64,000 bases of DNA from Spirosoma foliorum (GCF_014117325.1 NZ_CP059732.1:3423001-3487000), one strand, 5' to 3'; positions 1-9,410 are shown, counted from the first letter of the stretch. Program-made: numbers and translations. Notes: generated by a model not told the origin, from the letters alone.

Positions 1-100
1 TTGCCACCACTTCGGCGTAAGGCGGCAGTTTTTTCAGAAGATAATCAATATTACGAGCGAGGTAGAATGGGTCATCCTGCGTAAGAATCACAAGGCGCAT
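1..100 (-). CDS. N-terminus of formyltransferase-like protein (partial)
   Basis: Only the first 33 codons are in the window. The gene reads leftwards from an ATG at 98-100, and the peptide begins MRLVILTQDDPFYLARNIDY. A short hydrophobic beta strand followed by TQDDPF at the very N-terminus resembles sugar-nucleotide or methionyl-tRNA formyltransferase-fold proteins found in Bacteroidota polysaccharide clusters. The polysaccharide genes to its right (glycosyltransferases, WcaF-type acetyltransferase) support a role in modifying a surface sugar. The family call rests on a short N-terminus and context, so it is tentative. That an open gene exists is fairly safe, because the frame is open to the window edge. 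Confidence 0.5.
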   Translation of the reverse strand, partial: MRLVILTQDDPFYLARNIDYLLKKLPPYAEVVA

Positions 101-163
101 AAAGAGTAGGCTATGGTAATGTCACAAAACTACGTATTCCGACCGAAAGGCAGTATTCATTTC

Positions 164-2155
164 TTAGCGAATCACTATTTTTCGTCGTAGCGTTTGCCCG
201 TCGGTTGTTTGTAAATTAGCAATGTACAAACCCGCTTCCAGGTCGCTCAGGCCAAGCGTAAGCGTATTTTTGGCCGTACCGCTCCAGCTTTTCACAACGC
301 GCCCTAACAGGTCTCGTACTGAGAGATTGGTAAAGGTTACCTGGCTGGCCTCCACATGAAGTAGTCGATCCGTACTTAGCGGATTCGGGTATAGCTGTAC
401 CAGAGGTTCAGTTGGTTCAATCTCCAGAATTAAAGGGCGTGCAATAACCACGTTACTGTAACCAGACTCTGATGTGCTATTGGACGCACGAAGCCGATAA
501 TAATAGGTACCCAACGGATCTGGCAAATTCGTATCGGTGTAAGTTGCCGTTGTGCCATTGAATGAGGCAATTTGTTTATAACTACTCGGTGTACCATCTG
601 ATCGTTCTAACAGCTGTGTTTGCGCATTGGCCGATACAGTCCAGTTCAATTGAATTTGTTTCTCCGACAATGGTTTGGCCGCGAGTGTGGTCACTGTTGC
701 AATGGCGTCAGCAATCGGAACTCCATCGAATGAAAAGGCACGCATGCCCCGTGAATTTTTTAGTACAGGTCCATCATAAAACGCGGAGAAATTATCGGAA
801 AAATAAGCTGGCAGATAACGCAACGTTTTGGCTGTGGCTGGCTGGTTTAGTGCCAGAATCACTCGGTTTCCGGTAGCTGAGCCGCCAGCCACCAAACCTG
901 ATTTACCATCCAGATAGAAATAATCTTTCTGCTCACGGCCATACTCTTTTACCCCTGTTGCAAAACTGTAAAAGGCTGTATCACTCTTCCATACCATCTG
1001 CATCTGATCGTCGAAAACCAACGTGATCGAATCTTTTCGGGCGTTGTAAAATGTCTTTTTCACGTCAGGTGAATTAATCTGAAGTGTATCCGTTGAGCCA
1101 TAAATATCACGGGCAAGCTGCCTGAATTGCTCAAAGGCAAGCTGTTGATAGGCTAAAGGTTCATAGTGAACTCCCTGATAACCAACAGTACCAACGGAAG
1201 CGATCGTCTCAACATTTTTGAACAGGAATTTCGTACGTCGCTGAAAATCCCGCAAAGCAGCTGCACTATCATTGGGGTTTGTATTGTCGAGAATATTGAT
1301 CTGGCCAACATAAATACGCATGTCACCATAATCTTCCCGAAGCTGATTGTACAACGTGGCAAATTTTCCGGCATATCCTGATATTCCGGTTCCGGCATCC
1401 TCTTCGCCCTGGCGAAAAATAATGGCCTTAGCCTGTCTGGCAACACCCGCCCACTGTGCCCGATACAGCAGGTTTCCGTAGAATGTATTTGTGTCAGCAT
1501 GATTGGCAGGATTGCGAGCCAACAGAAGCGAAATTTGGGTTCCACCCTGGGCACCATTGATTACACAGGTTGGAATACCGTAGGTTTGCAAGATCAGCCG
1601 TTGTATTGTCAAGCCTAATCCGCCAACACTGGCATAGGGCTGTTTAGCCGGAAACCAAGTCATATTGGAGGCAGGGGAGCCATAGGAATAGGCTGCATTA
1701 CGAAGATATTTATCATCGAAACCAACAGAGTAATAGGTATCTAACCCAGCCAGGGCCAACGCATTGGATTGCCCGTGAATGATGTAAACGTCGCCACAAA
1801 CAACTCGCTTCCGTTCAGCAACGAGCACTGAATCAGCACCTTTGTAAGCAAATACCCGAAACCCATATTCAGCCGTTTCGGCCTTGATGGTTGTTGTCAG
1901 TTTGAAGGTCGTACTGCTTGGACTAAGTGTCTGACTAAGCGCTTTAGTCAGCAAACCCTCTCGCAACACCTGTACGCCAATTTTTGTATAACTAACGGCA
2001 GTGCCACTCATCGAACCACTCACACTGATTGCAGCCTGATTAGTTGCATCGCGAGGATATAATTGCAAGTCACGGGGAAGTTGGTCAAATACAACCTGCC
2101 CAAACGAACCGAAATATGACAAAAACAATATAAAGGCACCATAAAGTCTCTTCAT
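164..2155 (-). CDS. Exported sialate O-acetylesterase-type carbohydrate esterase with type IX secretion signal
   Basis: A 663-residue secreted protein. I start it at the ATG at 2155, because MKRLYGAFILFLSYFGSFGQ is a clean Sec signal peptide; an upstream ATG at 2194 adds 13 residues that spoil it. After an N-terminal beta domain comes the SGNH-type block with HGQSNA, which holds the nucleophilic Ser of the SASA (sialate O-acetylesterase) family. A fibronectin-III-like domain follows. The end (LYPNPLSTDRLLHVEASQV, then ISxLxGxxV-like strands and a basic RRKIVIR tail) is a type A sorting domain of the type IX secretion system. It is expected outside the cell or on the surface, removing acetyl groups from glycans. 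It lies next to polysaccharide synthesis genes but is transcribed away from them. Confidence 0.85.
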   Translation of the reverse strand: MKRLYGAFILFLSYFGSFGQVVFDQLPRDLQLYPRDATNQAAISVSGSMSGTAVSYTKIGVQVLREGLLTKALSQTLSPSSTTFKLTTTIKAETAEYGFRVFAYKGADSVLVAERKRVVCGDVYIIHGQSNALALAGLDTYYSVGFDDKYLRNAAYSYGSPASNMTWFPAKQPYASVGGLGLTIQRLILQTYGIPTCVINGAQGGTQISLLLARNPANHADTNTFYGNLLYRAQWAGVARQAKAIIFRQGEEDAGTGISGYAGKFATLYNQLREDYGDMRIYVGQINILDNTNPNDSAAALRDFQRRTKFLFKNVETIASVGTVGYQGVHYEPLAYQQLAFEQFRQLARDIYGSTDTLQINSPDVKKTFYNARKDSITLVFDDQMQMVWKSDTAFYSFATGVKEYGREQKDYFYLDGKSGLVAGGSATGNRVILALNQPATAKTLRYLPAYFSDNFSAFYDGPVLKNSRGMRAFSFDGVPIADAIATVTTLAAKPLSEKQIQLNWTVSANAQTQLLERSDGTPSSYKQIASFNGTTATYTDTNLPDPLGTYYYRLRASNSTSESGYSNVVIARPLILEIEPTEPLVQLYPNPLSTDRLLHVEASQVTFTNLSVRDLLGRVVKSWSGTAKNTLTLGLSDLEAGLYIANLQTTDGQTLRRKIVIR

Positions 2156-2289
2156 TGGCTTTGTCCCGTCTAAAAAAAAGTTATAATATTGCATGATCTA
2201 TTAAGCTCATAACGGGTGGATAAAAATACGGCCTTTTTTGCGAAAAAGAATCAAAAAACCTATCTATTGCCCCCAAAGCTATCTAAAGT

Positions 2290-3222
2290 ATGACCGATGT
2301 ATCTGTCATCATTCTAACATTCAACGAGGAAAAACACATTACTCGGTGTCTACAGAGTTTACTTCCGTATACAGACAAAATTTTCATTGTTGACTCTTTT
2401 TCAACGGATCGAACTGTTGAGATTGCCCGATCAATGGGCGCCGTAGTGGTGCAGAACGCCTGGGTGAATTACGCTACCCAATTCAACTTTGGTATTGACC
2501 ATAACCCGTTTACGACTGCATGGGTGATGCGGATGGATGCCGACGAATATGTAATGCCTGAATTAGCCGATGAGATCAACCGTCGGTTAATGGGTTTACC
2601 AACTGAGGTAGGTGGCGTTTACGTAAAGCGAAGGGTATTCTTCTTGAATCGCTGGATTCGCCACGGAAGCTTTTACCCACTCTGGCTTCTTCGACTCTGG
2701 CGCCGGGGCGATGGGTTTTGCGAGCAGGTCTGGCACGACGAACATATCAAACTCACCAAAGGCGAGTCGATTCAATTCGATCACGACCTTGTTGATCATA
2801 ACCTGAATAATCTGACCTGGTGGACGCAGAAGCACAATCATTACTCTATTCTGGAAATGATTAACCTGCTGAATTATCGCCATCATTTTGATAAGGCCGA
2901 TACCATGGAGGCCCGCTTGTTTGGGACACAGGATCAACGCACGCGGTATTTAAAAGCCAAATATGCATCGTTACCCTTATTTACACGGCCAATACTCTAT
3001 TTTATCTATCGCTATTTTATTCGTTTAGGCTTTCTGGATGGTATCCCTGGCTTTGCCTGGTGTTTTTTACAAGGGCTATGGTACCGCTTTCTGGTCGATG
3101 CCAAACTTATGGAAGTAAAGCTTCGGGTTGGCGATGATAAAGAAGCACTCATTGAGTACTTCCGAAAAGAATACGGCAAAGATCTACGGCCAGCTCGCTC
3201 AGAACAGGTTAGCCAATCCTAA
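2290..3222 (+). CDS. Family 2 glycosyltransferase
   Basis: A 310-residue GT-A fold glycosyltransferase. The N-terminus VSVIILTFNEEKHITRCLQS is the nucleotide-sugar binding strand of GT2 enzymes. VDSFSTDRT and RMDADEY (the metal-binding DxD-like site) follow in the right order. The subgroup resembles WaaE/KdtX-like transferases, which add a sugar to a surface glycan core from the cytoplasmic face. A hydrophobic C-terminal segment (about residues 235-270) may contact the membrane. It ends 19 bases before the WcaF-type gene and heads a same-strand run of glycan genes, probably one transcript. The acceptor and donor sugars cannot be read from sequence. Confidence 0.87.
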   Translation: MTDVSVIILTFNEEKHITRCLQSLLPYTDKIFIVDSFSTDRTVEIARSMGAVVVQNAWVNYATQFNFGIDHNPFTTAWVMRMDADEYVMPELADEINRRLMGLPTEVGGVYVKRRVFFLNRWIRHGSFYPLWLLRLWRRGDGFCEQVWHDEHIKLTKGESIQFDHDLVDHNLNNLTWWTQKHNHYSILEMINLLNYRHHFDKADTMEARLFGTQDQRTRYLKAKYASLPLFTRPILYFIYRYFIRLGFLDGIPGFAWCFLQGLWYRFLVDAKLMEVKLRVGDDKEALIEYFRKEYGKDLRPARSEQVSQS

Positions 3223-3241
3223 CTCGACTACTAGTCAATTC

Positions 3242-3841
3242 ATGGAATCCTATCAAAAGAAAAACAACGAACCACCATCAAATCAGTCTATTGGTAAAAC
3301 CGATTTATCTCGGTTCGACAATAGCTGGTATGACCACGGCCCTCGGTGGCGAGTGGTAGTATGGTTCATTGTGAATGCCTTTTTTATCAATACCTATTTA
3401 CCAATACCGGGCAGTTTCAGAATAGCGATTTTACGGTTGTTTGGCGCAAAAATCGGTCATCACGTTATGCTCAAACCAGCCGTAAATATTAAATACCCCT
3501 GGTTACTAGAAGTGGGTAATTACGTCTGGATAGGTGAACAGGTCTGGATTGATAATTTGAGCAAAGTAATTATTGGTGATCACGCCTGTCTTTCTCAGGG
3601 AGCCATGATCTTAACGGGTAACCATAACTATCGCCTGTCAACCTTCGATCTAACGACCCGGCCTATTACTTTGGACGATGGCGTCTGGGTTGGAGCCAAA
3701 GCAGTCGTTTGCGCAGGTGTTCACTGCGAATCTCATGCTGTGCTATCGGTCAATTCGGTAGCTACACATTCATTAGAGGCATATGGCATTTATCAGGGCA
3801 ATCCGGCTGTTTTTGTCCGGCAACGAACTATTACGGCGTGA
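3242..3841 (+). CDS. wcaF: WcaF-type sugar O-acetyltransferase
   Basis: A 199-residue left-handed beta-helix acetyltransferase of the colanic acid WcaF type. The frame is open from 3128, but the first part overlaps the upstream glycosyltransferase, so I start at the ATG at 3242. Residues about 25-45 hold the typical FDNSWYDHGP segment, followed by a hydrophobic stretch. The hexapeptide repeats (IGDHACLSQGAMILTGNHNY, then VWVGAKAVV) cover the rest, and the GNHNY His is the expected catalytic region. It should acetylate a sugar of the exopolysaccharide using acetyl-CoA. Its stop codon overlaps the GTG start of the next glycosyltransferase, so the two are probably translationally coupled. Confidence 0.88.
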   Translation: MESYQKKNNEPPSNQSIGKTDLSRFDNSWYDHGPRWRVVVWFIVNAFFINTYLPIPGSFRIAILRLFGAKIGHHVMLKPAVNIKYPWLLEVGNYVWIGEQVWIDNLSKVIIGDHACLSQGAMILTGNHNYRLSTFDLTTRPITLDDGVWVGAKAVVCAGVHCESHAVLSVNSVATHSLEAYGIYQGNPAVFVRQRTITA

Positions 3842-4611
3842 AAGTCTCTATCATAACAGTTGTTTATAACGGCGCAGAGTTTATTCGGGACTGCATAGAA
3901 TCGGTCCTGAATCAGACCTATACCAACATTGAGTACATTATTGTCGACGGAAAATCGACCGATGGGACTGTAGAAATCGTACAATCCTACGGCACGAAAG
4001 TTGCCCGATTTATCTCCGAACCTGACAAAGGGTTATATGATGCCATGAATAAAGGGATCAGATTAGCCACCGGCGACATAATTGGGCTGATGAATGCGGA
4101 TGATTTTTATCGGCATAAACGTGTTATAGAAAACATGGTAGCGACCTTCGAACGAACGGGTAGCGATGCTGTTTATGGCGATATGTTATACGTAGAACGT
4201 GATAATCCACAAAAGCTTAAACGCTACTGGCGATCTGGCTGGTACAGCGAGAATGCTTTTTCGTGGGGTTGGATGCCAGGTCATCTTTCGTTTTTTGCGA
4301 AGAAATGGCTTTACGAAAAATACGGTCTGTTTCGGCTCGATATGAAAAGTGCTGCCGATTATGAATTGATGCTACGGTTTATTCACAAAAACAAAGCCAA
4401 ACTTGCTTACATGGACGAAGTAACTATTGTGATGCGAGCGGGCGGAATTAGTAACAGTAGTGTCCAAAATCGATTGAGAGCTAATCGCGAAGATAAACTC
4501 GCCTGGCAACTAAATGGGCTAACTCCGTATTTCTTCACCTTCTGGCTGAAGCCTTTACGGAAGCTAAAACAATATGTTACCAAACCACCCGAAGCGCTTG
4601 ACAACGAATAG
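3838..4611 (+). CDS. Family 2 glycosyltransferase
   Basis: A 257-residue GT2 enzyme. The open frame begins at 3709 but overlaps the WcaF-type gene. The GTG at 3838 overlaps its TGA and gives the canonical N-terminus MKVSIITVVYNGAEFIRDCI. The motifs YIIVDGKSTDGT and GDIIGLMNADD (metal site) are in the expected places, and SAADYELMLRF contains the ED-like acceptor-side motif of many exopolysaccharide transferases (WcaE/WcaA-like). It is likely to add a sugar to an undecaprenyl-linked repeat unit. The operon position after WcaF supports colanic-acid-like polymer assembly. No C-terminal membrane segment is evident. Confidence 0.87.
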   Translation: MKVSIITVVYNGAEFIRDCIESVLNQTYTNIEYIIVDGKSTDGTVEIVQSYGTKVARFISEPDKGLYDAMNKGIRLATGDIIGLMNADDFYRHKRVIENMVATFERTGSDAVYGDMLYVERDNPQKLKRYWRSGWYSENAFSWGWMPGHLSFFAKKWLYEKYGLFRLDMKSAADYELMLRFIHKNKAKLAYMDEVTIVMRAGGISNSSVQNRLRANREDKLAWQLNGLTPYFFTFWLKPLRKLKQYVTKPPEALDNE

Positions 4612-4776
4612 ATATGACCGTTAACTCAGATTTTTAGTCTGATATTAGTTAAACCCATGATTTTTACGCTCCTTTCCAGGCCGAAATAGAAAGCCAACCT
4701 TCGGTCTAGGTAGCGTTACTCGACGAATTGTTTACGATAATCCCGGAAGGGAAACAATATCTAAACGCCCTGCCTT

Positions 4777-5985
4777 ATGAATATTGATTTATTTATTGCT
4801 TATCTACAACATAAATTCAGTGACGACCTGTTCACGCTTGGTCTGTACCAATGCGTACTTTCCTTGCTGGTTGCCTGTTTTGTTTCGGTTGTAGCCATTC
4901 CCGTAGTCATTAAGATTTCGGAACTGAAATCACTCATGGAGAAGCCCGGCGAACGTCGGTCACACTCTACGCCAACACCAACTTTTGGCGGCATAGCCAT
5001 CTTTGCGGCTATTCTGATTGCCTATTTCTTATGGCCAAGCATTGATCAGACCGAAATTTATCGGACCAATCTGTCCATTGTTGGCATGACCATTCTGTTT
5101 TTTATTGGCATCAAAGATGATTTGGTAGGTATTGACCCAGCCAAGAAACTCATGTTTCAGGTATTAGCGGCCATGATCCTTATTCTCTTTGGTGATTTGC
5201 GCGTCGATTATCTGTATGGCATTATGGGTTTTCACCACATTGATGTGGTGGTTGGCACTTTGTTGACGTGTTTTATTTTTATTACGCTCACGAACGCTAT
5301 TAACCTTATAGATGGTATTGACGGCCTGGCAGCGGGTATTTCTACCATTGCCAGTGGTACATTTGGTGGCTGGTTTTTGCTAACAAATCACTTTACAATG
5401 GCTTGTTTGGCATTCACGTTGACAGGGGCATTGCTCGGTTTCCTACGGTTTAACTTCTCCAAAACCAGTAAAATTTTCATGGGGAATACCGGCTCGCTTA
5501 TCATTGGTTTTATGCTGGCTTTCTTTGCCGTACGGTTCGTTAGCCTCAACGCGTCTTATCGATATGAGCCGACTGCCTTTTTCAATGCCCCCATCATTGC
5601 CATTGTCATTTTGATCGTACCAATATTCGATACACTACGTGTTTTCCTCGTACGGATTCTAGCGGGTCGTTCGCCTTTCTCCGCCGACCGGAATCACATG
5701 CATCACATTCTGTTAGATAATGGCCTATCGCACATTGGGGCAACGGCTGTCCTCTGTGGCGCATCGTTATTCAACACCATCACATTTCTGCTATTACACC
5801 GTAATATTTCGAATACACTTTCTATTGTGATTTTAGGGTGCTTGTTTGGTGTATATATGCTGGTGAGTTTCACCCTAAAAATGCGGGTGAGATATGTATC
5901 AACGCATCCACGTCGTCGTCGGGCGGTGATCCGTCGGGAATTGCAGAACGGGATTTCAGGCAAACGGATTGTCGATTATCTGTAA
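4777..5985 (+). CDS. Undecaprenyl-phosphate sugar-1-phosphate transferase (WecA/TagO/MraY family)
   Basis: A 402-residue integral membrane enzyme with about 10-11 hydrophobic segments. It transfers a GlcNAc-1-phosphate-type group from a UDP-sugar to undecaprenyl phosphate, the first membrane step of a polysaccharide repeat unit. Family signatures are present: PTFGGIAIF near residue 68, the catalytic Asp pair in GIKDDLVG, NAINLIDGIDGLAAG, the cytoplasmic loop with GNTGSL, and the RNHMHHILL histidine motif near residue 307. The length is usual for WecA-like members. It follows the glycosyltransferases after a 165-base gap with no obvious terminator and is closed by a strong terminator. The substrate is inferred from the family. 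Confidence 0.9.
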   Translation: MNIDLFIAYLQHKFSDDLFTLGLYQCVLSLLVACFVSVVAIPVVIKISELKSLMEKPGERRSHSTPTPTFGGIAIFAAILIAYFLWPSIDQTEIYRTNLSIVGMTILFFIGIKDDLVGIDPAKKLMFQVLAAMILILFGDLRVDYLYGIMGFHHIDVVVGTLLTCFIFITLTNAINLIDGIDGLAAGISTIASGTFGGWFLLTNHFTMACLAFTLTGALLGFLRFNFSKTSKIFMGNTGSLIIGFMLAFFAVRFVSLNASYRYEPTAFFNAPIIAIVILIVPIFDTLRVFLVRILAGRSPFSADRNHMHHILLDNGLSHIGATAVLCGASLFNTITFLLLHRNISNTLSIVILGCLFGVYMLVSFTLKMRVRYVSTHPRRRRAVIRRELQNGISGKRIVDYL

Positions 5986-5995
5986 GCCTCACAAA

Positions 5996-6040
5996 ACAAA
6001 TAAAAAGCTCTTTGGAAGTTCCAAAGGGCTTTTTATTTGT
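5996..6040 (+). terminator. Rho-independent terminator of the polysaccharide block
   Basis: A 20-base arm at 5996-6015 and its complement at 6021-6040 flank the loop AAGTT. The stem is G/C-containing in the middle (AGCTCTTTGG) with an A-run before it and a T-run in the closing arm, so it could act in both directions. It lies 11 bases after the stop at 5985. A second hairpin (GGATTCCT-ATTC-AGGAATCC) sits at 6051-6070. Confidence 0.8.
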
Positions 6041-6142
6041 AGAGACTACAGGATTCCTATTCAGGAATCCTCCTTGTTTAATGCTTACAAATAAATAAGA
6101 CCTATCGCAGGATTTTTTTCATGATTGGCAAGATTTTAGTGA

Positions 6143-6496
6143 ATGAGTACGTATAAATTCGCTACCACCATGATCTCGCAAACCAATTCATTCAACCTGC
6201 TGAAGGAATATATTAAAACCATTTTTGCCTCGAAGACGGTTTTTCCAGGTGTTCTACCCCGCCAGTGGGGAAAATGCTTTAGTGATGACGAACTCTATAA
6301 AGTTTATACTGAACTTAAATTGGTGCTGAAACAAGCTGACCCTTATTCACGCGAAAGTTTGATTCGAGAATTTGAACAATTTTCGTACACCCCACAACAC
6401 CTTCACTGGTATGTTGGCCGATTCTGGCATGAAATTGTCGAGCTAATACTTCAGGAAACTGCTTTAGTCGAGCATTATCCGCTCTCGAAGTATTGA
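6143..6496 (+). CDS. Unknown small protein
   Basis: A 117-residue soluble, charged protein that I do not recognise. An internal ATG at 6170 (MISQTNSFNLLKEYIK) is an equally plausible start. The sequence has the look of a real helical protein: FSDDELYKVYTELKLVLKQA and ESLIREFEQFSYTPQHLHWY are amphipathic, and codon use matches the neighbours. No catalytic motif, signal peptide or membrane segment is visible. It stands alone on the plus strand between two terminators. Function is unknown. Confidence 0.6.
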   Translation: MSTYKFATTMISQTNSFNLLKEYIKTIFASKTVFPGVLPRQWGKCFSDDELYKVYTELKLVLKQADPYSRESLIREFEQFSYTPQHLHWYVGRFWHEIVELILQETALVEHYPLSKY

Positions 6497-6631
6497 TTTC
6501 AATGATCGTTGTTGATAAAACAAGAGGCTCTACGGTAAGCTAACCTAATTGAACTTATACCAGGGATTTGGAATATTAGTTGAGCAAAACCACATCCTTT
6601 CCAGAGCATAGTCTACTAGACAGCGCAAAAT

Positions 6632-6664
6632 GCAAAGCCCCTTCCGTACGGACAGGGGCTTTGC
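6632..6664 (+). terminator. Terminator-like hairpin
   Basis: The arms GCAAAGCCCC and GGGGCTTTGC enclose TCCGTACGGA, itself a palindrome. It lies 136 bases after the small gene ending at 6496. There is no long T-run, so it may be weak or serve another role. Confidence 0.5.
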
Positions 6665-6744
6665 TAGTTAAATGTCGGCTCTTATGGGATAGATTCCGAT
6701 GCTTACTTTTATTAGATTGAAAAACTAAATCAAAGTCACAAAAA

Positions 6745-6771
6745 AACGCTGGAATCAACTGTTCCAGCGTT
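6745..6771 (-). terminator. Terminator of the histidine kinase gene
   Basis: AACGCTGGAA and TTCCAGCGTT form a 10-bp stem with a 7-base loop. Read on the minus strand the stem is followed by a run of seven T, the classic intrinsic terminator form. It is 150 bases downstream of the kinase stop at 6922. Confidence 0.7.
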
Positions 6772-6921
6772 AAAATCTAAACCATATTGATTGCTAATAG
6801 TAGACGAGCAATCAATATTAGTTAGACGTTGAAAAGATTAATTAGTAACATCTCTAGAAATAAAGTCTGTTTTTAACTAAAAGCCACTCTATTCATCCAT
6901 CTATTTTTAATCTCTTAATTA

Positions 6922-8394
6922 CTAAGCTGGGAGATACACACTAAAGGTAGCGCCCTTACCCGGCTGGCTCGTAGCTGTAATAACTCCCCCATGATTGGTC
7001 ACTACTTTTTGGCAAATCGCTAAACCTACCCCCGTCCCGGCAAACTCATCTTTACCATGAAGCCGTTGAAAAACCTGAAAGATTCGATCGGTATATTTTT
7101 CATCGAAACCTATGCCATTATCAGCAACTTCAATCCGATAGAATGTATCAGCCAAACGGGCTGGCTTTACTGAATCAGGTAGCTCTCCAACTGGGATACG
7201 GATAGCCTGGATACTAATTTCGGGAGTCATCAAAGCACCCGCCTGATCTTTACGACTAAACTTAATGGCATTGGAGAGTAAGTTTTGGAAAAGCTGGCCT
7301 AATTGGGAGGGGTCGCCTGGCAAGGTCGGTAAATCACCTACTCGAATTTGGGCCTTCGTTTCACCGATGGCAACAGATAAGGTATCTAAAACGTCACTAA
7401 CTACCTGCTTAATCGATACAGAAACGGTTGGTGCCGGGCGAGTAGAAATCCGGGAAAATGTTAATAAATCTTTGATCAATAACGACATACGAATGGCGGC
7501 TACCTGCATCCGATTCAGGTACATTAATTCCTCGCCCGATGACGTTGTATAACGCGTTTTCAAAAGGTCGCCAAATTGCTGAATCTTGCGTAAAGGTTCC
7601 TGTAGGTCATGTGAGGCAATATAAGCGAACTGTTGCAGGTTTTCATTTGATCGGGTTAGTTGCTGGTTCAGTTGATCCAGCGCCTGATTTTGAGCCTGTT
7701 GCTGTTGCAGTTGGTTTTGTAATTCTACTTCGTACTGAGCCAGTTGTGCTTCATTCCGGATACGTCGCAACAATTGTACAAACAGTAGCCAGAATACAAA
7801 GGCAATTACAGTTATAGCGGCTCCGCTGGAGAGGACGATCCATTGCTGGGTGACCTGATACGCTTGCTCAGCCTGTTTCCGACGCCAATTGGCTAATGCA
7901 CGCTGATGCTGGGTCAACTGCCCGACTAAAGGGCGTAATTGAGAGAGTAATTCACGTCCCTGCGCTAATAAATCTTCTGAAGTAGGGCCAACCTGCGGCT
8001 GGCTTCGCTTTTCGAACAAACGCTGACTAACCTGTCGGCGCTGGTCAATGAATCCGCTTAGCCGATGAAATCGAGCCTGTTCACTACGTTCATTACTGAG
8101 CGCCTGATCCAGCAAACGGAGCCGTTCAGGCAGTTGCTGCCTAGCCTGCCAATAGGCCACTGCGAACTCCCGCTTCCCGGATAATTCATAGTTACGAGCA
8201 TCGGTCTGAATATCCCGCGACAGGGCTGCTACCTGCTCCACCAAGGAGATTATTTCATATGTATGGCGTACCTGCTCATTTAATTCCTGCTGCTGCTGGT
8301 TACTTCGCCATGACAAGTAGGCGGTTAGACCAAGTAGAACAATAACAAGCCCAAACGTGCTTATTAATACTAGTTTAAGGCGAGCAGAATTCAT
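6922..8394 (-). CDS. CHASE3-type membrane sensor histidine kinase
   Basis: A 490-residue protein starting at the ATG at 8394 (MNSARLKLVLISTFG); the upstream ATG at 8430 would put a polar stretch before the membrane segment. It has a TM helix at about residues 6-28, an extracytoplasmic helical CHASE3-like region (about 30-180), a second TM (about 185-207), a Gln-rich coiled coil (about 215-255) and then the kinase core. The phospho-acceptor is H262 in IASHDLQEPLR. The ATPase motifs NLLSNAIKF, DNGIGFD, VFQRLHG and GTGVGLAI are complete. It should autophosphorylate in response to an unknown envelope signal. No response regulator gene is adjacent, so it is an orphan. The Bacteroidota CHASE3/HisKA group often acts through unlinked regulators. 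Confidence 0.9.
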   Translation of the reverse strand: MNSARLKLVLISTFGLVIVLLGLTAYLSWRSNQQQQELNEQVRHTYEIISLVEQVAALSRDIQTDARNYELSGKREFAVAYWQARQQLPERLRLLDQALSNERSEQARFHRLSGFIDQRRQVSQRLFEKRSQPQVGPTSEDLLAQGRELLSQLRPLVGQLTQHQRALANWRRKQAEQAYQVTQQWIVLSSGAAITVIAFVFWLLFVQLLRRIRNEAQLAQYEVELQNQLQQQQAQNQALDQLNQQLTRSNENLQQFAYIASHDLQEPLRKIQQFGDLLKTRYTTSSGEELMYLNRMQVAAIRMSLLIKDLLTFSRISTRPAPTVSVSIKQVVSDVLDTLSVAIGETKAQIRVGDLPTLPGDPSQLGQLFQNLLSNAIKFSRKDQAGALMTPEISIQAIRIPVGELPDSVKPARLADTFYRIEVADNGIGFDEKYTDRIFQVFQRLHGKDEFAGTGVGLAICQKVVTNHGGVITATSQPGKGATFSVYLPA

Positions 8395-8797
8395 AACGGG
8401 ATAGTAGGCAGACACGACCGACGGGCACATGCCGTAATCGATGATCAGTCAATTTTAAAGGTATTTTTCTAACGTTGCATATTTCGTTAAACGATGAAAC
8501 AGGAGTAGCCATTATCCCAATAACGCCGATTAACAGCACTAATAAATTATTAGGGAAAGATATTAAAAAAAGTAAAAATCGGTCCGGGGCTCGCTTCTCT
8601 TTTACAAAAACTTCCTATGAAATTTAGTTGTGGGTAAGCCCGTAAGCGACTATTCTTAAAATCTTACGAGAATATGCATTAAACCAAAGCCAGCCTTATA
8701 ACTCTATGGCATAAACGCAACGTGCGGGCGAGTGGAATCAGTAATCAATTGGGCACTGAGCTGACGTTACCTAAGTCAATCGATCAACAAAAAAGCT
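8395..8797. other. Intergenic stretch, 403 bases
   Basis: Upstream of the leftward histidine kinase and of a possible small rightward gene. I see no open frame with a coding look, no strong hairpin and no clear promoter match. Confidence 0.5.
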
Positions 8798-9007
8798 ATG
8801 ATCAAAAACTACTTATTACGAATAAAAGTAGCCTGGGATATTTTAACCAGCGATAGACATATTGCTATAACTCGCCGGAAAGATCAGATAACCTTTGACC
8901 GTTATATGGATTGTACCGACTCGATTAAGTACCTAACAGCTTACAAAAACATTATTGAAGGCGGCTATGAAGCTGTACAGGGCACAGAATCTACTGTAAA
9001 TCCATAA
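8798..9007 (+). CDS. Unknown 69-residue protein
   Basis: A short open frame starting with an ATG (MIKNYLLRIKVAWDILTSDR). Its composition is protein-like, with an amphipathic N-terminal helix, mixed charges and few rare codons. No motif is recognised and there is no membrane segment. It is followed at once by AT-rich DNA and then by a leftward gene. It is reported because the frame is intact and not overlapped by a better gene; whether it is expressed is uncertain. Confidence 0.45.
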   Translation: MIKNYLLRIKVAWDILTSDRHIAITRRKDQITFDRYMDCTDSIKYLTAYKNIIEGGYEAVQGTESTVNP

Positions 9008-9099
9008 TGCTTTTACGTATATTCAAAACGAAAAAAACCGACTCTACAGAGGCCGGGCATATGTTTTTTCGTCTAGGCTAAGCCCTGGATTTAATTAGT

Positions 9100-9366
9100 T
9101 CAGTCAGAATAGTAGCCGCCCATTTCTAGCAGCGTATACAAAGTGGCCTGTAGCAAATCCCTCACTTCACCTTCGTTAATCAGGGTAATTGTATTCGCTT
9201 CATCTGGGTATAAACAAAAAACGTCGCGAATATCAACCGGATTTGTCAACAGCCATTTATCGGCCAGGTAGGTCGCCTTGATACCCGTTCGCTGACCAAC
9301 CCGTTCAATTATTTTTTCAATAGATGGAGGGTACTCTTCAAAGTATACTTCCCGACTGTAAACCAT
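9100..9366 (-). CDS. Unknown 88-residue soluble protein
   Basis: It begins at the ATG at 9366 (MVYSREVYFEEYPPSIEKII) and ends at 9100. It is acidic, with alternating strands and helices and no membrane segment or signal. The middle (TYLADKWLLTNPVDIRDVFC) and the helical end (EVRDLLQATLYTLLEMGGYY) read like a small immunity-like or regulatory fold, but I see no diagnostic motif. The next minus-strand gene upstream (9411-9692) ends 44 bases before this start, so they may be co-transcribed. Function is unknown. Confidence 0.55.
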   Translation of the reverse strand: MVYSREVYFEEYPPSIEKIIERVGQRTGIKATYLADKWLLTNPVDIRDVFCLYPDEANTITLINEGEVRDLLQATLYTLLEMGGYYSD

Positions 9367-9410
9367 GACTTAATTTGATTAGTAAACTACACGCTCATAT
9401 AAGGCCCTTA

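Noticed and set aside
562..876. Open frame on the plus strand inside the esterase gene
   Set aside because: Antisense shadow of a strongly supported gene; no protein-like features.
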